From assembly GCA_023974075.1 (NCBI GenBank), contig CM043787.1, forward strand, positions 35,852,218 to 35,916,217: a stretch of DNA of 64,000 bases, given 5' to 3'. The notes below the pieces were generated by a model, which searched no databases, was not told the origin of the DNA, and saw only the letters and a list, made by a program, of their open reading frames with translations. Source of the DNA: Chaenocephalus aceratus (lineage: Eukaryota > Chordata > Actinopteri > Perciformes > Channichthyidae). The position numbers and the translations under genes are program-made. Shown piece after piece: positions 9,691 through 21,407 of this stretch (within the stretch, counting starts at the first letter, position 1; each line of letters starts with the position of its first letter).

Positions 9691-12600
9691 TCAGTAGGGG
9701 CCATTTGTTATGAAGGACTGGAACATGTGGAAAGCTGGCCCTGGAGCCCACTGAGGAACCATGTGACCTGCACCCTGAAACACAGAACAGCAGTTTGTCA
9801 CCCATAATGCAACCATCTCCAATGTGAAGCAGGACAAACTAAAACACTGCGGTTACCTTGACTGTCAGGAAAGTGATGTTTCCATACTGTTGGTAGAAAC
9901 CGGCCACCTGGTTATCATGATGCCACATCTTGTACTCTGTGGTTGCCTGAGGATAGCAATTAGTATTTATTATTAAATTGCATTTTAATTTACAACTTTT
10001 TCTGTTCGTACTGAAGTCACTCTTGCGAGCTTTACGCAGTTCCCTTTGATAGTTCCTACCTTCAGACCGAGGTCTTCCACAAACCAGTGGTCTCCCAAGA
10101 AGTTGCAGGCCATGTCGGTGTCGCCGTTGTAAACGAGAGCCCGCAGGCCCAGAGACAGCAGCTTCACATAGACATCCTTCACTGTTGGGTACAGGTTGGT
10201 GTACTGCTCTCCCACCTCATCACTGCAATGAAAAGTGATCATTGAAATGAACATCAATGGGTAGGTGACCTTGTACCAAACGGCACACAGAAAGGACAGC
10301 GTCGTAAAAAGCAATAATTATACACGAGTGAACAACAGTTTCTAAAAAGCAACTTGGCTTGTAAAACATTTTTTAAACTACATCTCCAAATAGTTTCAGA
10401 CAAAGCAAAACATTTGTAGAATACACATGTTTAAAAGGTCCCCTATTATACTGTTTTTCATCAATATATTATAAGTCTCAGATATATACCGTGGTTGGTT
10501 TTTGAAAAGAGTGAATATTTTGTCCTGAAACTTTCAGAATCTCTTTACACGGAGGAGACACATATTTCTGCATAAAAGACATGAAAAAGTAGATTTTGCA
10601 TAATAGGTGACCTTAGAAAAAGAAAAACAAGGCCATATCCCATTCATTCAGCATACCTGCAGATATCCCAGGGTGGCAGGGTGTCTGGGATGTGTAAAGC
10701 TTTCCTCACGGCGCCACTGTTCAGCCAGTTCATCTGAGCCGTGCTGTTGATGCAGAGAGGGACTACACCCAGAGACATGATGGACGACACTCCATCTGAA
10801 AACTTTGTTAAGAATATATTTTTGTATTATTACTACTAAAAGAAAACTAATTATTTGAAGGACAGGTATATGGGTGGGCAGCTCTCACCTTGTGGGTTTG
10901 TGGGCGTTTCCTGATGTTCTTAAACAGCTGACTCATGGTCCTATCGTAGCTTGTGAGGGATCTTCCGCCACCCTCACAATCCAAGTACAGGCCGTACTCA
11001 TTAAGCCCGCTATTATACACAATTCCAAAGGCCACATTCACCTTAAAGGAAACATGGAAAATGTAAATCTTAATGAGTCATTTAGTAGCACAAGAAATAC
11101 CCATCTTAATAGTTAGAGATGTGCACAAGTACCATTGTCTTGCAGGTCTCTGAACTGGAGTTGTGGAAGTCACAGTTCCCCTTGTCACAGCAATTTATGT
11201 TCAGAGCACGCCACAAACTGCACATAAAACACAGCTTTATGAAATCAACCACATGATGAATTCAAAACTTTTTAAACAGTGGCATGATGTGCTCCGTATA
11301 TCAGTAACAGAAAAAACACAAAGTTAATTGCTAAAGTTTAACCACAGACAATGGTGAAAAATGTCCTTAGAGTCCAATACATGTTACTGATTTCTCAGGC
11401 AAAAAAGAAAATAGTTATGGTGTTAAGGTTTATTAAAAGATAATTACTTTGAAGTGAAATTTAAATACTGTTCCTGAAGTGAAATTTAAATACTGTTCCT
11501 CCTAATGAACTAACAAAGCTTCTCCTTAGACTAAAGGCATACACTAAAAAGCAGAACAAAATATTGTTTCATTTCAAACCTTTATTTATCCAGGTGTATC
11601 CCATTGAGATCATTGATCTCTTTTTCAAGGGAGACCTGCAAAAATTGTAAACTGAAACTAAATAAATGTGGTCGTTCTTTCAACTCTTCTGCAATAGAGC
11701 CAGAGATGTTACACAGACTTGACATCCCAGCAGGTGGTGCTATTTTGCAATAAGCAGGTGAGGGTTGCAATAATAAAAAGAGGAAGCCAAAGTGACAAAA
11801 GGCAGGTGACAAGTTCCCTTTGGTGGTAGTTTGAGTTCCCCAATCATATTATTTAAAAGATATAGCCATTAAAACTACTGAAATTGATGTCAAAACGTAA
11901 TACAATTTATATAAAATGTAATTTGTACTAGACAAGTCACATGTTTAAATCCAACTTGTGAAAATGACTTCTTTCAGTTCTGTTTTAAAACCTCATATTT
12001 GTCCCAAGAGTTAGCGTCATTCCAAAAAAGGTAGGTTCAGCATGACGTGTGTATTGTCGCTGGATTATACAGGGGAACACACAAAGCCGTTTCAGAGGGC
12101 ATTACTTTTTCTAGTGTCACTTACTCTTCTCCAAAGAGGCCATGGTAGTAACCGAAGTAGATCAAAGATTGGTCATTAAGAGCAAAGCTGCTGAGACCAT
12201 TTCCCACTGAAAAGCCCTGAGAGCCAAAATATGATAGAAATGTATTTTAAATTACAAACATGTTTCAGTGCAAAATTATTTTTCAGAATACCACAAAATA
12301 AAAATCTCTACGATCATGAAACTGCATTTTAGTGGTTGATATTCCTGCTAAGCAAAACATCAGATGCTTAAGAAATATTTATATCAGTGATGATAAAAGT
12401 ACTCGGATTTATACCTAGAGTAAAGCATAGCAATGTGACAAGGTAAAACAAAACAAACTAAGAGAAAGGAGTTACCTTTTAAAAAAGAAAATGTATATAC
12501 TGTACAGTGGGGCAAAAAAGTATTTAGTCAGCCACCAATTGTGCAAGTTCTCCCACTTAAAAAGATGAGAGGCCTGTAATTTTCATCCTAGGTACACTTC

Positions 12601-15600
12601 AACTATGAGAGACAAAATGAGAAAAAAAAAATGTATTTGCAAATTATGGTGGAAACTAAGTATTTGGTTAATAACAAAAGTTCATCTCAATACTTTGTTA
12701 TATACCCTTTGTTGGCAATGACAGAGGTCAAACGTTTTCTGTAAGTCTTCACAAGGTTTTCACACACTGTTGCTGGTATTTTGGCCCATTCCTCCACGCA
12801 GATCTCCTCTAGAGCAGTGATGTTTTGGGGCTGTCGCTGGGCAACACGGACTTTCAACTCCCTCCAAAGATGTTCTATGGGGTTGAGATCTGGAGACTGG
12901 ATAGGCCACTCCAGGACCTTGAAATGCTTCTTACGAAGCCACTCCTTCGTTGCCCGGGCGGTGTGTTTGGGATCATTGTCATGCTGAAAGACCCAGCCAC
13001 GTTTCATCTTCAATGCCCTTGCTGATGGAAGGAGGTTGTCACTCAAAATCTCACGATACATGGCCCCATTCATTCTTTCCTTTACACGGATCAGTCGTCC
13101 TGGTCCCTTTGCAGAAAAACAGCCCCAAAGCATGATGTTTCCACCCCCATGTTTCACAGTAGGTATGGTGTTCTTTGGATGCAACTCAGCATTCTTTCTC
13201 CTCCAAACACGTTGAGTTGAGTTTTTACCAAAAAGTTCTATTTTGGTTTCTTCTGACCATATGACATTCTCCCAATCCTCTTCTGGATCATCTAAATGCT
13301 CTCTAGCAAACTTCAGACGGGCCTGGACATGTACTGGCTTAAGCAGGGGGACACGTCTGGCACTGCAGGATTTGAGTCCCTGGCGGCGTAGTGTCTCACT
13401 GATGGTAGTCTTTGTTACTTTGGTCCCAGCTCTCTGCAGGTCATTGACTAGGTCCCCCCGTGTGGTTCTGGGATTTTTGCTCACCGTTCTTGTGATCATT
13501 TTGACCCCACGGGGTGAGATCTTGCGTGGAGCCCCAGATCGAGGGAGATTATCAGTGGTCTTGTATGTCTTCTATTTTCTAATAATTGCTCCCACAGTTG
13601 ATTTCTTCACACCAAGCTGCTTACCTATTGCAGATTCAGTCTTCCCAGCCTGGTGCAGGTCTACAATTTTGTTTCTGGTGTCCTTTGACAGCTCTTTGGT
13701 CTTGGCCATAGTGGAGTTTGGAGTGTGACTGTTTGAGGTTGTGGACAGGTGTCTTTTATACTGATAACGAGTTCAAACAGGTGCCATTAATACAGTTAAC
13801 AAGTGGAGGACAGAGGAGGCTCTTAAAGAAGAAGTTACAGGTCTGTGAGAGCCAGAAATCTTGTTTGTTTGTAGGTGACCAAATACTTATTTTACCGAGG
13901 AATTTACCAATTAATTCATTAAAAATCCTACAATAATAATAATAATAATAACTGGGATTTCTATAGTGCCTTTCAAGGGACCCAAGGTCGCTTTACAGGA
14001 ATAGGGCAAGCACAAACAAAACAAAACAAAGGTCAGACAGACAAAACAACAGATCGATTAGGGGCCGAAAGCCTTGGCAAACAGATGGGACTTGAGGGCC
14101 CTTTTGAAGGCGTCCAGTGTGGGGATGTTGCGAATCTCCGCAGGGAGAGCGTTCCAGAGGGTGGGGGCTGCCACACTGAAGGCTCTGTCCCCGAAGGTTC
14201 TCAGTTTGGTGCGGGGGGTGGTGAGCAGGCCAGAGTCTGAAGACCGCAGGTTCCGGGGTGGGGCATGCGGGTGAAGGATGTCCGATAGGTACTGGGGGGC
14301 AAGGGCATGGAGGGACTTGTAGGTCAGGAGGAGGACTTTGTAAGTTATGCGGAACTTGACCGGCAACCAGTGGAGGTGGATGAGGGTGGGAGTGATGTGC
14401 TGCCACGGCTTTGTGTGTGTGAGGACCCGAGCTGCACAGTTTTGGACATACTGGAGCCTGTCCAGGGTTTTGTTGGGAACCCCGAACAGGACACCATTGC
14501 AGTAGTCCAAGCGGGTGGTGACAAACGCATGCACCAGGGTCTCGGCAACCGACTCCGAGAGTGACGGTCGGAGTCTGGAAATGTTCCTTGCCGATTTGGT
14601 TACAGACTTGACGTGGGAATGGAAGGAAAGGGTGGAGTCGAGGATCACACCCAGGTTGCGGGCTTCAGGAGATGGGGAGATGGAGCAGCCGTCGACCTCA
14701 AGGACGAAGTCACCAACCTTCTGGAGCAGTGCCTTGGGTGCCACAACCATGAGCTCTGAAATGTGATTTCCTGGATTCTTTCCCCCCATTCTGTCTCTCA
14801 TAGTTGAAGTGTACCTAGGATGAAAATTACAGGCCTCTCATCTTTTTAAGTGAGAGAACTTGCACAATTGGTGGCTGACTAAATACTTTTTTGCCCCACT
14901 GTACACTTCAATTAATATACATGTCTTACTAGCAGTGGTTAGCATGAAGCATCTCACCTTGAAGTTGATCTTGGCCGCTCCAGTAGCCACACGCAGGCTA
15001 AGAGTCGGTGCATAAATGCCACCATAACTTTCCCCAAAGATGAAGAACTCATTTTTAGTGAAATTGGGAAACTTGGAGAAGAAACTCTGCAAGGCTCTGT
15101 AATTATCGTCAGAGACCTAGAAAAACAACAAATTAAAAATAATTAATAAAGGCCATTTCAAAGATTCCCTTCAGTTTTTAAGATATGCCAGTCAGTCACT
15201 GAACTCACCTGATCATCATCAGTTGCATACTTCTTGTCATCAGAGTAGGAATATCCCACTCCTGCAGGAGACTCAATGTACAGCACATTGGCAATCTTGT
15301 TCCAGCTGTATGGGTTCTCATACAGCGTGGCTCCATTATCAGTGACCTGAAGGGAAGTCAAACATGTCAATATGGCACTTCGCTTAACTGGCAAAACTTT
15401 TAAGAATAGCTATCCCTTAAATTCCCACTATCAGCCTGGTTTGGCTGCATTACAGTCAATGTATGTCATTTTCTGAAGTTAACATAATGTCTTAGCTGTT
15501 CATCATCTCCACAATGCTGATGATCATGATCAGAACCTCATTGAGCAATAGTTTGTGAAAAGGCTAGTAATCAACCCTTCAATGTCTTGTATCAAATATT

Positions 15601-16365
15601 TAGCCATCTTTGAGCAATATTCTCCATATTAGTAAGCCCAACTCTCAGCTTCTGCCTTTAGAGCATTAGGTACAAAGTCTGCTGTGAAAAGAAAAACATT
15701 TAGCTGTAGCCATAACAAAAGTCATAAACGGTAAGGATCCTCTTTTTAACCTGGAAGTTGCACTCACCATAAAGTAACTGGTACTGCTTTTTTAAAAGTA
15801 CACCTTGAGTTTTTTTGGAAAATGTGTTTAATGGTTCCTGATTTATCATTGCTTTTACACATACAAGCCAAATATAAATGTCTGCCTTTTGTAAGAAACA
15901 TGTACACAAGATCGATAGTTTATCCAATATACATGTAGATTTGTGCATATAGTGGCATGCTCACATGAAAGGGTCCGTTCTCTGACAGGAATCCTTCCAG
16001 TGAGCTGCAGCCTGGGCCTCCATTCAGCCAGAGCACCAGGGGGTCTTTGACGGGGTCCCTCTGAGAAGTCACAAACCTGCAGAGGACCAGCAGGAAAAGC
16101 TTAAAAACTGCACATTTAACACACTGAAAGGTCACATACCATCACACATGCTGCTAAACCGAGGAGGAGCAGGGTCTTAGCCTGCTGTTTCTCACCAATA
16201 GTGCAGAAACACGCCGGGTCGTGCCTGGAGGTACCCCGACCACTGGAGATAGTTGGGTTTGAACTTCTTCCCCGGCAGTTGGGTCACCTCATCGGGAGGG
16301 TACTGAGCCCGGGAGCCGAGCTGAAACACGGCCAGCAAACACACCAACAAAGCGCAGGACGACAT
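9691..16365 (-). CDS. ctsa: cathepsin A (lysosomal serine carboxypeptidase), complete
   Basis: Eleven coding exons (minus strand): 16365-16196, 16076-15965, 15346-15209, 15116-14958, 12216-12125, 11217-11133, 11041-10889, 10802-10657, 10222-10060, 9946-9857, 9774-9691. They total 1392 bases, 463 aa plus stop. The start at 16365 gives a hydrophobic signal peptide ([19 protein letters not shown]). Family marks are [29 protein letters not shown], catalytic GESYGG (Ser170), [11 protein letters not shown] (Asp386/388 region) and GAGHMVPQ (His440). In vertebrates cathepsin A is a lysosomal carboxypeptidase that also protects beta-galactosidase and neuraminidase 1. The serine motif is GESYGG instead of the mammalian GESYAG. 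Intron 4 carries a Tc1 element. The exon 8 acceptor is the least certain border. Length is close to the mammalian protein and all catalytic residues are present. Confidence 0.95.
11575..11640 (-). mobile_element. LINE 3' tail fragment
   Basis: The reverse complement reads GCAGGTCTCCCTTGAAAAAG, continues with GAGATCAATGATCTCAATGG and ends with ATAAATAAAGGTTTGAAATG. The same tail ends the RT-bearing LINE at 51110-51190 in strc, so both belong to one LINE family. It lies in ctsa intron 5. Confidence 0.75.
12687..13709 (-). pseudogene. Tc1-type transposase with one in-frame stop
   Basis: A 340-codon frame of normal Tc1 length runs from ATG at 13709 to a stop at 12687. An N-terminal paired-like helix-turn-helix region ([35 protein letters not shown]) is followed by a DDE catalytic domain with [22 protein letters not shown] and [11 protein letters not shown]; the last two show D34E spacing. 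Codon 46 (13574-13572) is TAG, where the sister copy at 57253-57983 has TGG (Trp). The usual first catalytic Asp in WSDE is Glu here (WSEE, residue 153). Both changes predict an inactive protein. An ATG at 13499 opens a 270-codon frame that would lack the DNA-binding region. Confidence 0.92.
13935..14759 (-). mobile_element. 5'-truncated LINE inserted in the Tc1 right arm
   Basis: Minus-strand coding sequence (open from 14801 to 14058) gives the end of a LINE ORF2: [59 protein letters not shown] and [17 protein letters not shown]. The 3' end on the plus strand is an (AAT)n run at 13932-13950, the short-repeat tail typical of L2-type LINEs. Comparison with the intact Tc1 arm at 57840-57860 places the insertion between AAAATCCTACAAT and ATGTGATTTCC, with at most a 3-bp AAT shared at the junction. 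The LINE is younger than the Tc1 insertion. The 5' part of ORF2 is absent. Confidence 0.92.
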
Positions 16366-16957
16366 AACTGAACACCACTCACTTCTAAGACAAAACTAAA
16401 CAACAAAGACGAGTTTCTTTGTAGCAGTGATTTCCTCCACCGTCTTCATCAGCGGCTGCTCTGTGTGAAGTTACAGGACGACAAACCGGAATGTCATATG
16501 ACTGCTGCAGTGCGTCACGTGATCAGCGCCTGACTCTACGCGGAAGTACTCAACAACACAAGAGGTGTGTTTTGTGAAGCAGGTTTATCGAGTTATCTCA
16601 TCAGATTGTTATTATTATTAATGTGTGCATAAAGCTATGTTAAGCATCTGTTGCAGACGGGCATTGGACCTCCCAGAACAACTTTGACATTTTATATCAA
16701 ATTCATATTCACACTTACATATCTGTGCTTATGTTTGATATTTACCTTGTTATGATTTATTAAATAGGCTACATGATTGGTTTGGGCTACTTACCTATTG
16801 AGATAAAGCGATTTTTTTATTTACTGTTATTTCTGTAACTTTTGCAAACTATAAAAATTGCCCAAATTAATTAATACTGAATGGATATACGTGAACTGTA
16901 TGATTATGTACAGTATGTGCACCTATACATGTATATATATGGTGTATATATTGGAGT
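16366..16957. promoter_or_regulatory. ctsa upstream/promoter region and spacer
   Basis: Immediately upstream of the ctsa start (minus strand), roughly 16366-16560, the sequence is richer in CG and contains GTCACGTGATC (16516-16526) with a CACGTG E-box. The GTCACGTGA core resembles the CLEAR element bound by TFEB-family factors at lysosomal genes, which would suit ctsa; this is inference from the motif alone. Beyond 16570 the sequence is AT-rich with nothing recognised. Confidence 0.45.
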
Positions 16958-17479
16958 CATTCTACCAGAAACGTATATTTCCACATCTAAATATACTGAA
17001 GAAAAATTCTTTATTTCTTTCAATTTCAATAACAGGTCATATGGAGAACATGTTAAACTGTTAGGAACACATATTGTCCATCTCAGCATGTTTTTATTAT
17101 TGAATAAAATCCATTTTTAAATGAGTTTCACCCTTAAGATGTCAGGCCCTGTCACAGACAAATGTGAGTACGGTAGAATGGTTTCCTAATATATTTTTTT
17201 AATACAAATAACATTTTCCCATTGATCACATGTCCCTGATTGTATCTAAAATGTTTTTTTAATCCTTTTAAGAATTCTTAGCAACCTATCAGTTAACTGT
17301 AGTGGACGGTAAGGAAAGAATTATCACCAGGTAGTCATATTGTTGTAAAGAAAATACTTTTACACCAATTCTTTTTCTAAACAGCTGATGTGGATATGAC
17401 CCCCCACCTCCAAGCTCACAATTGTAGAGGTTATTTCACTTAAAAAATAAATAAATAGTCAATTTCTGTATTATAATTT

Positions 17480-17540
17480 CCTGTGTGACAGGACTGACCC
17501 TCGTGACAGGGTTGACAGCTTGTGACAGGACTGACTTAAT
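17480..17540 (+). repeat. three tandem GTGACAGGNNTGAC motifs
   Basis: GTGACAGGACTGAC at 17485, GTGACAGGGTTGAC at 17503 and GTGACAGGACTGAC at 17522, with 18-19 base spacing. A reverse-orientation copy GTCAGGCCCTGTCAC sits at 17141-17155; its reverse complement is identical to 20650-20664 on the other flank. Confidence 0.85.
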
Positions 17541-17932
17541 AGATTGAATTGATTAAAAAAATGTATGTTTGTATTTTTTAAATCTTGTTTTGGTAAGTTT
17601 TCCTTTTTAAAATTATTATCATGATTCAATATTAGACTGATGTGGTAATAATCATTTAAGGACACACGATAAGATTTGTAGTATTGATAACTGGTCGAAG
17701 CATTGTTTTAATAAACACATTTATTACAACATAACATTGGTAATCTACAATTCATTTCATTTAATAATTGATTAATTGTCAGCTTAAAAAATGTTTTTCA
17801 ATTAAGTAATTTAACAGTTCAATACAATTTTTCATTTCGTTTTTGAAAGCGAACACAACCAAAACACACTGCATGCATGTCATTATTTCAATTGGAGCTA
17901 ATGACAAGTACGAGGAAACATTTTTTCATCTT

Positions 17933-20444
17933 CTATTTTGCCAATTTGGCCCAAACTTCTTTTTTTATCTCATGATGACAGCTGGTCACAGGCTGAGGCG
18001 GTTGAATGAAACAAATTACATCCTCAAATAGGTACCAGATCATGTCTTCTCTTGCAGGACAAAAGAACCTGTTTACTCCAGCGCTGTGCATGCATTTCAC
18101 TTGCACTTGAACCTCATCAATGGCAGTAATGATGCCAGGATAGAAGTCACTGTCATATTTTATTACACACCACTTTTTTATAACTTCTGGACCCCATGTT
18201 ATCTCTTCTATTGCTGGTGTGGTCGTTGGTTTGTTGAAGCTGAATGCCTTTGTGTTAAAGCATGTGCAATGGTAAATCTTGTCTACAGTGCACATACAGC
18301 TCACATCCCGGAACAACATCTGTCCAGGAGAGGTTGTGAGAATCTGGTGTATTCTCATTGTTGAGGGGACTTGGGGGATGCTTTCTGGCATGTTCTGTAT
18401 TGCCTTGTCAATGGACTATTCAGTTAAATAGAACAGTTTAATAGTGTGTTTACCAAGGCTTCAAACAGACCCATTGCATTGTTAATGTCACAGCCATGGC
18501 TCACCAAATGGTCTGCACTCCTTTTCAAAACCCCTCCCACACCATCCGGTGCCCCTTTGCCATGGCTGGCCTCAAAGAAATTCCTTGGAATCCTTTTTTG
18601 TGGAGTAGGGAGGTAATGAGGTAAAAGTTCCCCTTCTGGCGGTACTGTGTACAAGGTCCGTCGCTGAGAAAATGGACCACTGTGACAGCTGGGAAGACAT
18701 CCCTAATGTAGGACAAAATAGGGCTTAGATGTTCCCATATGGCTGGGGGACCCTTCAGTCGTGATGATGAGATGGTACTGAAGCACAAGGGTTCATCATT
18801 TGATCCTACATATAAAACTCCAGTGTGCAGTGTCGCTTGCACATGAGATGCACCAAAATGCACTGCCTGGATCTCTGATGCATATGTACATGTATAATTC
18901 TCAGAGAAGTCAACATGTATGATACATTCGTTCTCTGACATATTCCTCTTCAGTTCTCTGCAATATTTGTACTGTTGTCGGATGTTGAATGTATGGCGTT
19001 TACATTTCACAAGCATGGTTGTGAAGAGGTTGATGAGGTCATTGAGTGTCATCGACCATTTTCTTTACGGTCTTCTTGAATGTTGTTTGAATATTGTTCT
19101 TGTCTTGTCCTTTAGTGTCCTCTGTGACCCACTGCATACATGCCACCCTGGCGCAAGCCTCATATACCCCGATAAATGGGGAAGTCTTTCTCTTTGCAGT
19201 CCACAGTCATTGCATACACTTCTTACTAGTTTTGTCACAACAGATCTGTGCCATCAATGTCTCTAGTTCAGGGGTGTTGAGCAACTTCAGACTGCAAAGC
19301 TTTTCCGCTACAAAGCTTAAGTTCTCATGCAGTTTGCACAAGCATGTTTCCCTATCTGAAAGTGATGGGTGCACAACCCAGTAGGGCCTAAGTCTGCAAA
19401 ACAGAGAATAGGAAACTGATTTCCTTGAGTTCTCTGCCAAGTACTTCTTGTGCAGGTTGTGCAAGGTGTCCATGAGCAATCTTTGTTGCATCTTGACCTT
19501 GGCATGTGTTAAAGTCTGCTTTTTTCCTGTTGTTATACGGCTCACATCATCTCTTGTGTAAAAGGCTCTTATTTTGTTTTTATATTCTTCTTCCATGTGG
19601 ACACATTTCTTCCTTGCGAAAGAGTATGGATTACCTCCTACTGTTTTCCATCGCCTTTGGGTAAAACCAAAGGTACTTTGGGCATATTTCTGCAACCTGT
19701 ATTTTTTGACAATCCTCCCTGTCATCAGGTTGATGATTAGTCTTTTTTCCTGACTATTACCAGCTTGTTCAATATGACTTTGTAGATCTTCAATCAATGC
19801 GTCATGGAACAGGGTTTCCCTTGCATTTGGACTGCTTCTTGGCCTCAGATATCTAGCGTTTGTTGCTGGAGACCCTGACCTCATTAACACTCGTTGGAAC
19901 CTTTTTTTATATCTCTCTTTTTCCTTTTTTTCTGCTGCTAAGGCGTTATTTAGTGCTCTGATTTTTATCTGCAGCTTCTTCCTCTCTTTCTTGGAATGCT
20001 TTCGCCCCTCTTTCTTTTGCCTGTAACACATTGAACATACAGTTACATTCCCTTTAACAGTCATTCAAACATAAATTAAAAGGTCATTCTGTTTAGTTTA
20101 CTTGATATTAAATTGTATATTACCATGTTATCACACTGATATTTTTAGACTGTATAATAAAGTTGTAAAATGAAGGTAGTCTTTTCTAACCTTGAAAGCC
20201 CTGTCCCTGGCTCTGGTTCTGGAACTGTGGCTTTTCTCTTGAGCCTAGATCGTTGTTGTTGCTTTCGCCATAACTTGTGTCTTTACTCTCTCTTACTCAA
20301 ATCGTCAATAGTTTTCCTACTTTCTTTTTTCTGACTCCATTTCTCCTTCTCTCTCTGAAGATGTCTTTCCTTTCTATCAGGTTCTGCATTTCTGCGCGCC
20401 CGACACTGCCTCTGTCTCTCAGCTGCACTGACTGGAGCCATTAA
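17933..20444 (-). pseudogene. degenerate transposase-like gene of a multicopy fish family
   Basis: On the minus strand the start at 20444 gives MAPVSAAERQRQCRARR, a basic N-terminus with an in-frame TAA shortly after DLSKRE, followed by a probable intron (about 20190-20065). The frame 20064-19207 is lysine-rich coiled coil followed by RRWKTVGGNPYSFARKK and RLRPYWVVHPSLSDRETCLC. The frame 19052-18525 has HVDFSENYTCTYASEIQAVH and FLSDGPCTQYRQKGNFYL, continued in a third frame by FFEASHGKGAPDGVGGVLKR. The frame 18391-17933 is the C-terminus. These motifs belong to a multicopy family in fish and invertebrates. The spaced acidic residues (VDFSEN, LSDGP) suggest a DDE-like nuclease, but this is inference. 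Several frameshifts and one early stop show it is broken. Confidence 0.7.
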
Positions 20445-20607
20445 ACTGCAATTTCCATGAATTAAAACAAATTACTGCCATTGTTACTTAAAGATAATAA
20501 CCCCCATTACAATATTAACAGGTATTTAAAGGTCCCCTATTATACTGTTTTTCGTTAATATATATTAGAGTTCTCAGATATACAAAATATGTCTCTGAAG
20601 TGTTTGG

Positions 20608-20668
20608 CTGTTTTGTGACAGTGCCTGATGTGACAGGTCAGGGCCTGACGTGACAGGGCCTGACCGTC
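20608..20668 (+). repeat. right-flank cluster of GTGACAG...CCTGA motifs
   Basis: Three head-to-tail units: GTGACAGTGCCTGAT, a longer GTGACAGGTCAGGGCCTGAC, and GTGACAGGGCCTGAC. They match the motif found on the left flank of the same candidate element, and another copy is at 21012-21025. Confidence 0.8.
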
Positions 20669-21407
20669 GGCCATTTTAACTGCCATTACTCAGCATTTAA
20701 ACATGTTAGCTTAAAAATAGTTAGCTTGCTAGCAAGGGATTTTAATGAACTTTTTAATACATTTTTTAAAAACAAAAACAATATAATCATTTTCTGGGAT
20801 ATTTGAACGTAACAGCACATGACCCTTTAGCTTGTCCACGTAAAAAAAAGGTGTAGAAACAAGATTAAAATATTAAAATTCAAGGACAGAATTTACCCAC
20901 TTCAATGACAGCTCCTCCTCAGTCAGATGATGTAACTCCTTCACAATCATGTTCTTAAAGGTGTATTACCGATATAATATATCACAATTTTTAAGGAGTA
21001 TTTTATGAAGCGTGACAGGATTGACCAAAAACATGGGGACTGTTGTAAAACACAATTTTTTGTTCAAATGTAAGCATTATTCAATGTTTTCAATGAACTG
21101 TGGTAAAAGATAACAAGTTAAATGTGTTATTAATGACGTTTGTTTTTTAAATAAAAGTTTTTAGTTCATTAAGAAATGTAAACCCCTCGCTCCAATTTGG
21201 CTGGGGACAGGCCATTTTTAAGAACTTCTACTTTTCAAAAGTGTTTTTCAATACATTAAAACACACCTGAAACCCTAATGAATCACAGACCTATGTACAA
21301 ACAACTCACAAAACACCTATCTCATCAGTTTTAAGATATTTTATGGATTATAATTTGTATTCACTGTAACAATCCCAGGACAGATAATATACGTTTCTGG
21401 TAGAATG

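Larger units (their letters stand above)
12505..14901 (-). mobile_element. Tc1/mariner transposon, nearly full length, carrying a nested LINE
   Basis: Both ends carry CAGTGGGGCAAAAAAGTATT in inverted orientation, flanked by the TA target duplications 12503-12504 and 14902-14903. The terminal inverted repeats agree almost base for base over the outer 120 bp (12505-12624 with 14780-14901) and continue imperfectly to about 200 bp in the related copy at 57253-57983, like the IR/DR group of Tc1 elements. The left arm lacks about 35 bp present in that copy. A 340-codon transposase frame lies on the minus strand. The right arm is interrupted by an 830-bp LINE. The element occupies most of ctsa intron 4 and ends 57 bp from the exon 4 donor. 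Confidence 0.95.
16958..21407. mobile_element. candidate 4.4-kb DNA element with terminal and subterminal repeats
   Basis: Bases 16958-16978 and 21387-21407 are exact 21-bp inverted copies (inner motif TTCTACCAGAAACGTATAT). Inside, at least eight copies of GTGACAGG-NN-TGAC or close variants lie on both flanks of a degenerate transposase-like gene: 17141-17155 (minus), 17485-17498, 17503-17516, 17522-17535, 20615-20629 (weak), 20630-20649 (longer variant), 20650-20664 and 21012-21025. Terminal repeats plus clustered subterminal motifs resemble transposase-binding architecture. I cannot confirm the ends by a target duplication, and the superfamily is not assigned. Confidence 0.55.

Noticed and set aside
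13243..13728. 161-codon plus-strand open frame
   Set aside because: Antisense of the Tc1 transposase N-terminal half; codon pattern and motifs belong to the minus strand.
14307..14766. Plus-strand open frames over the LINE
   Set aside because: Antisense of LINE ORF2, which carries the recognisable motifs on the minus strand.
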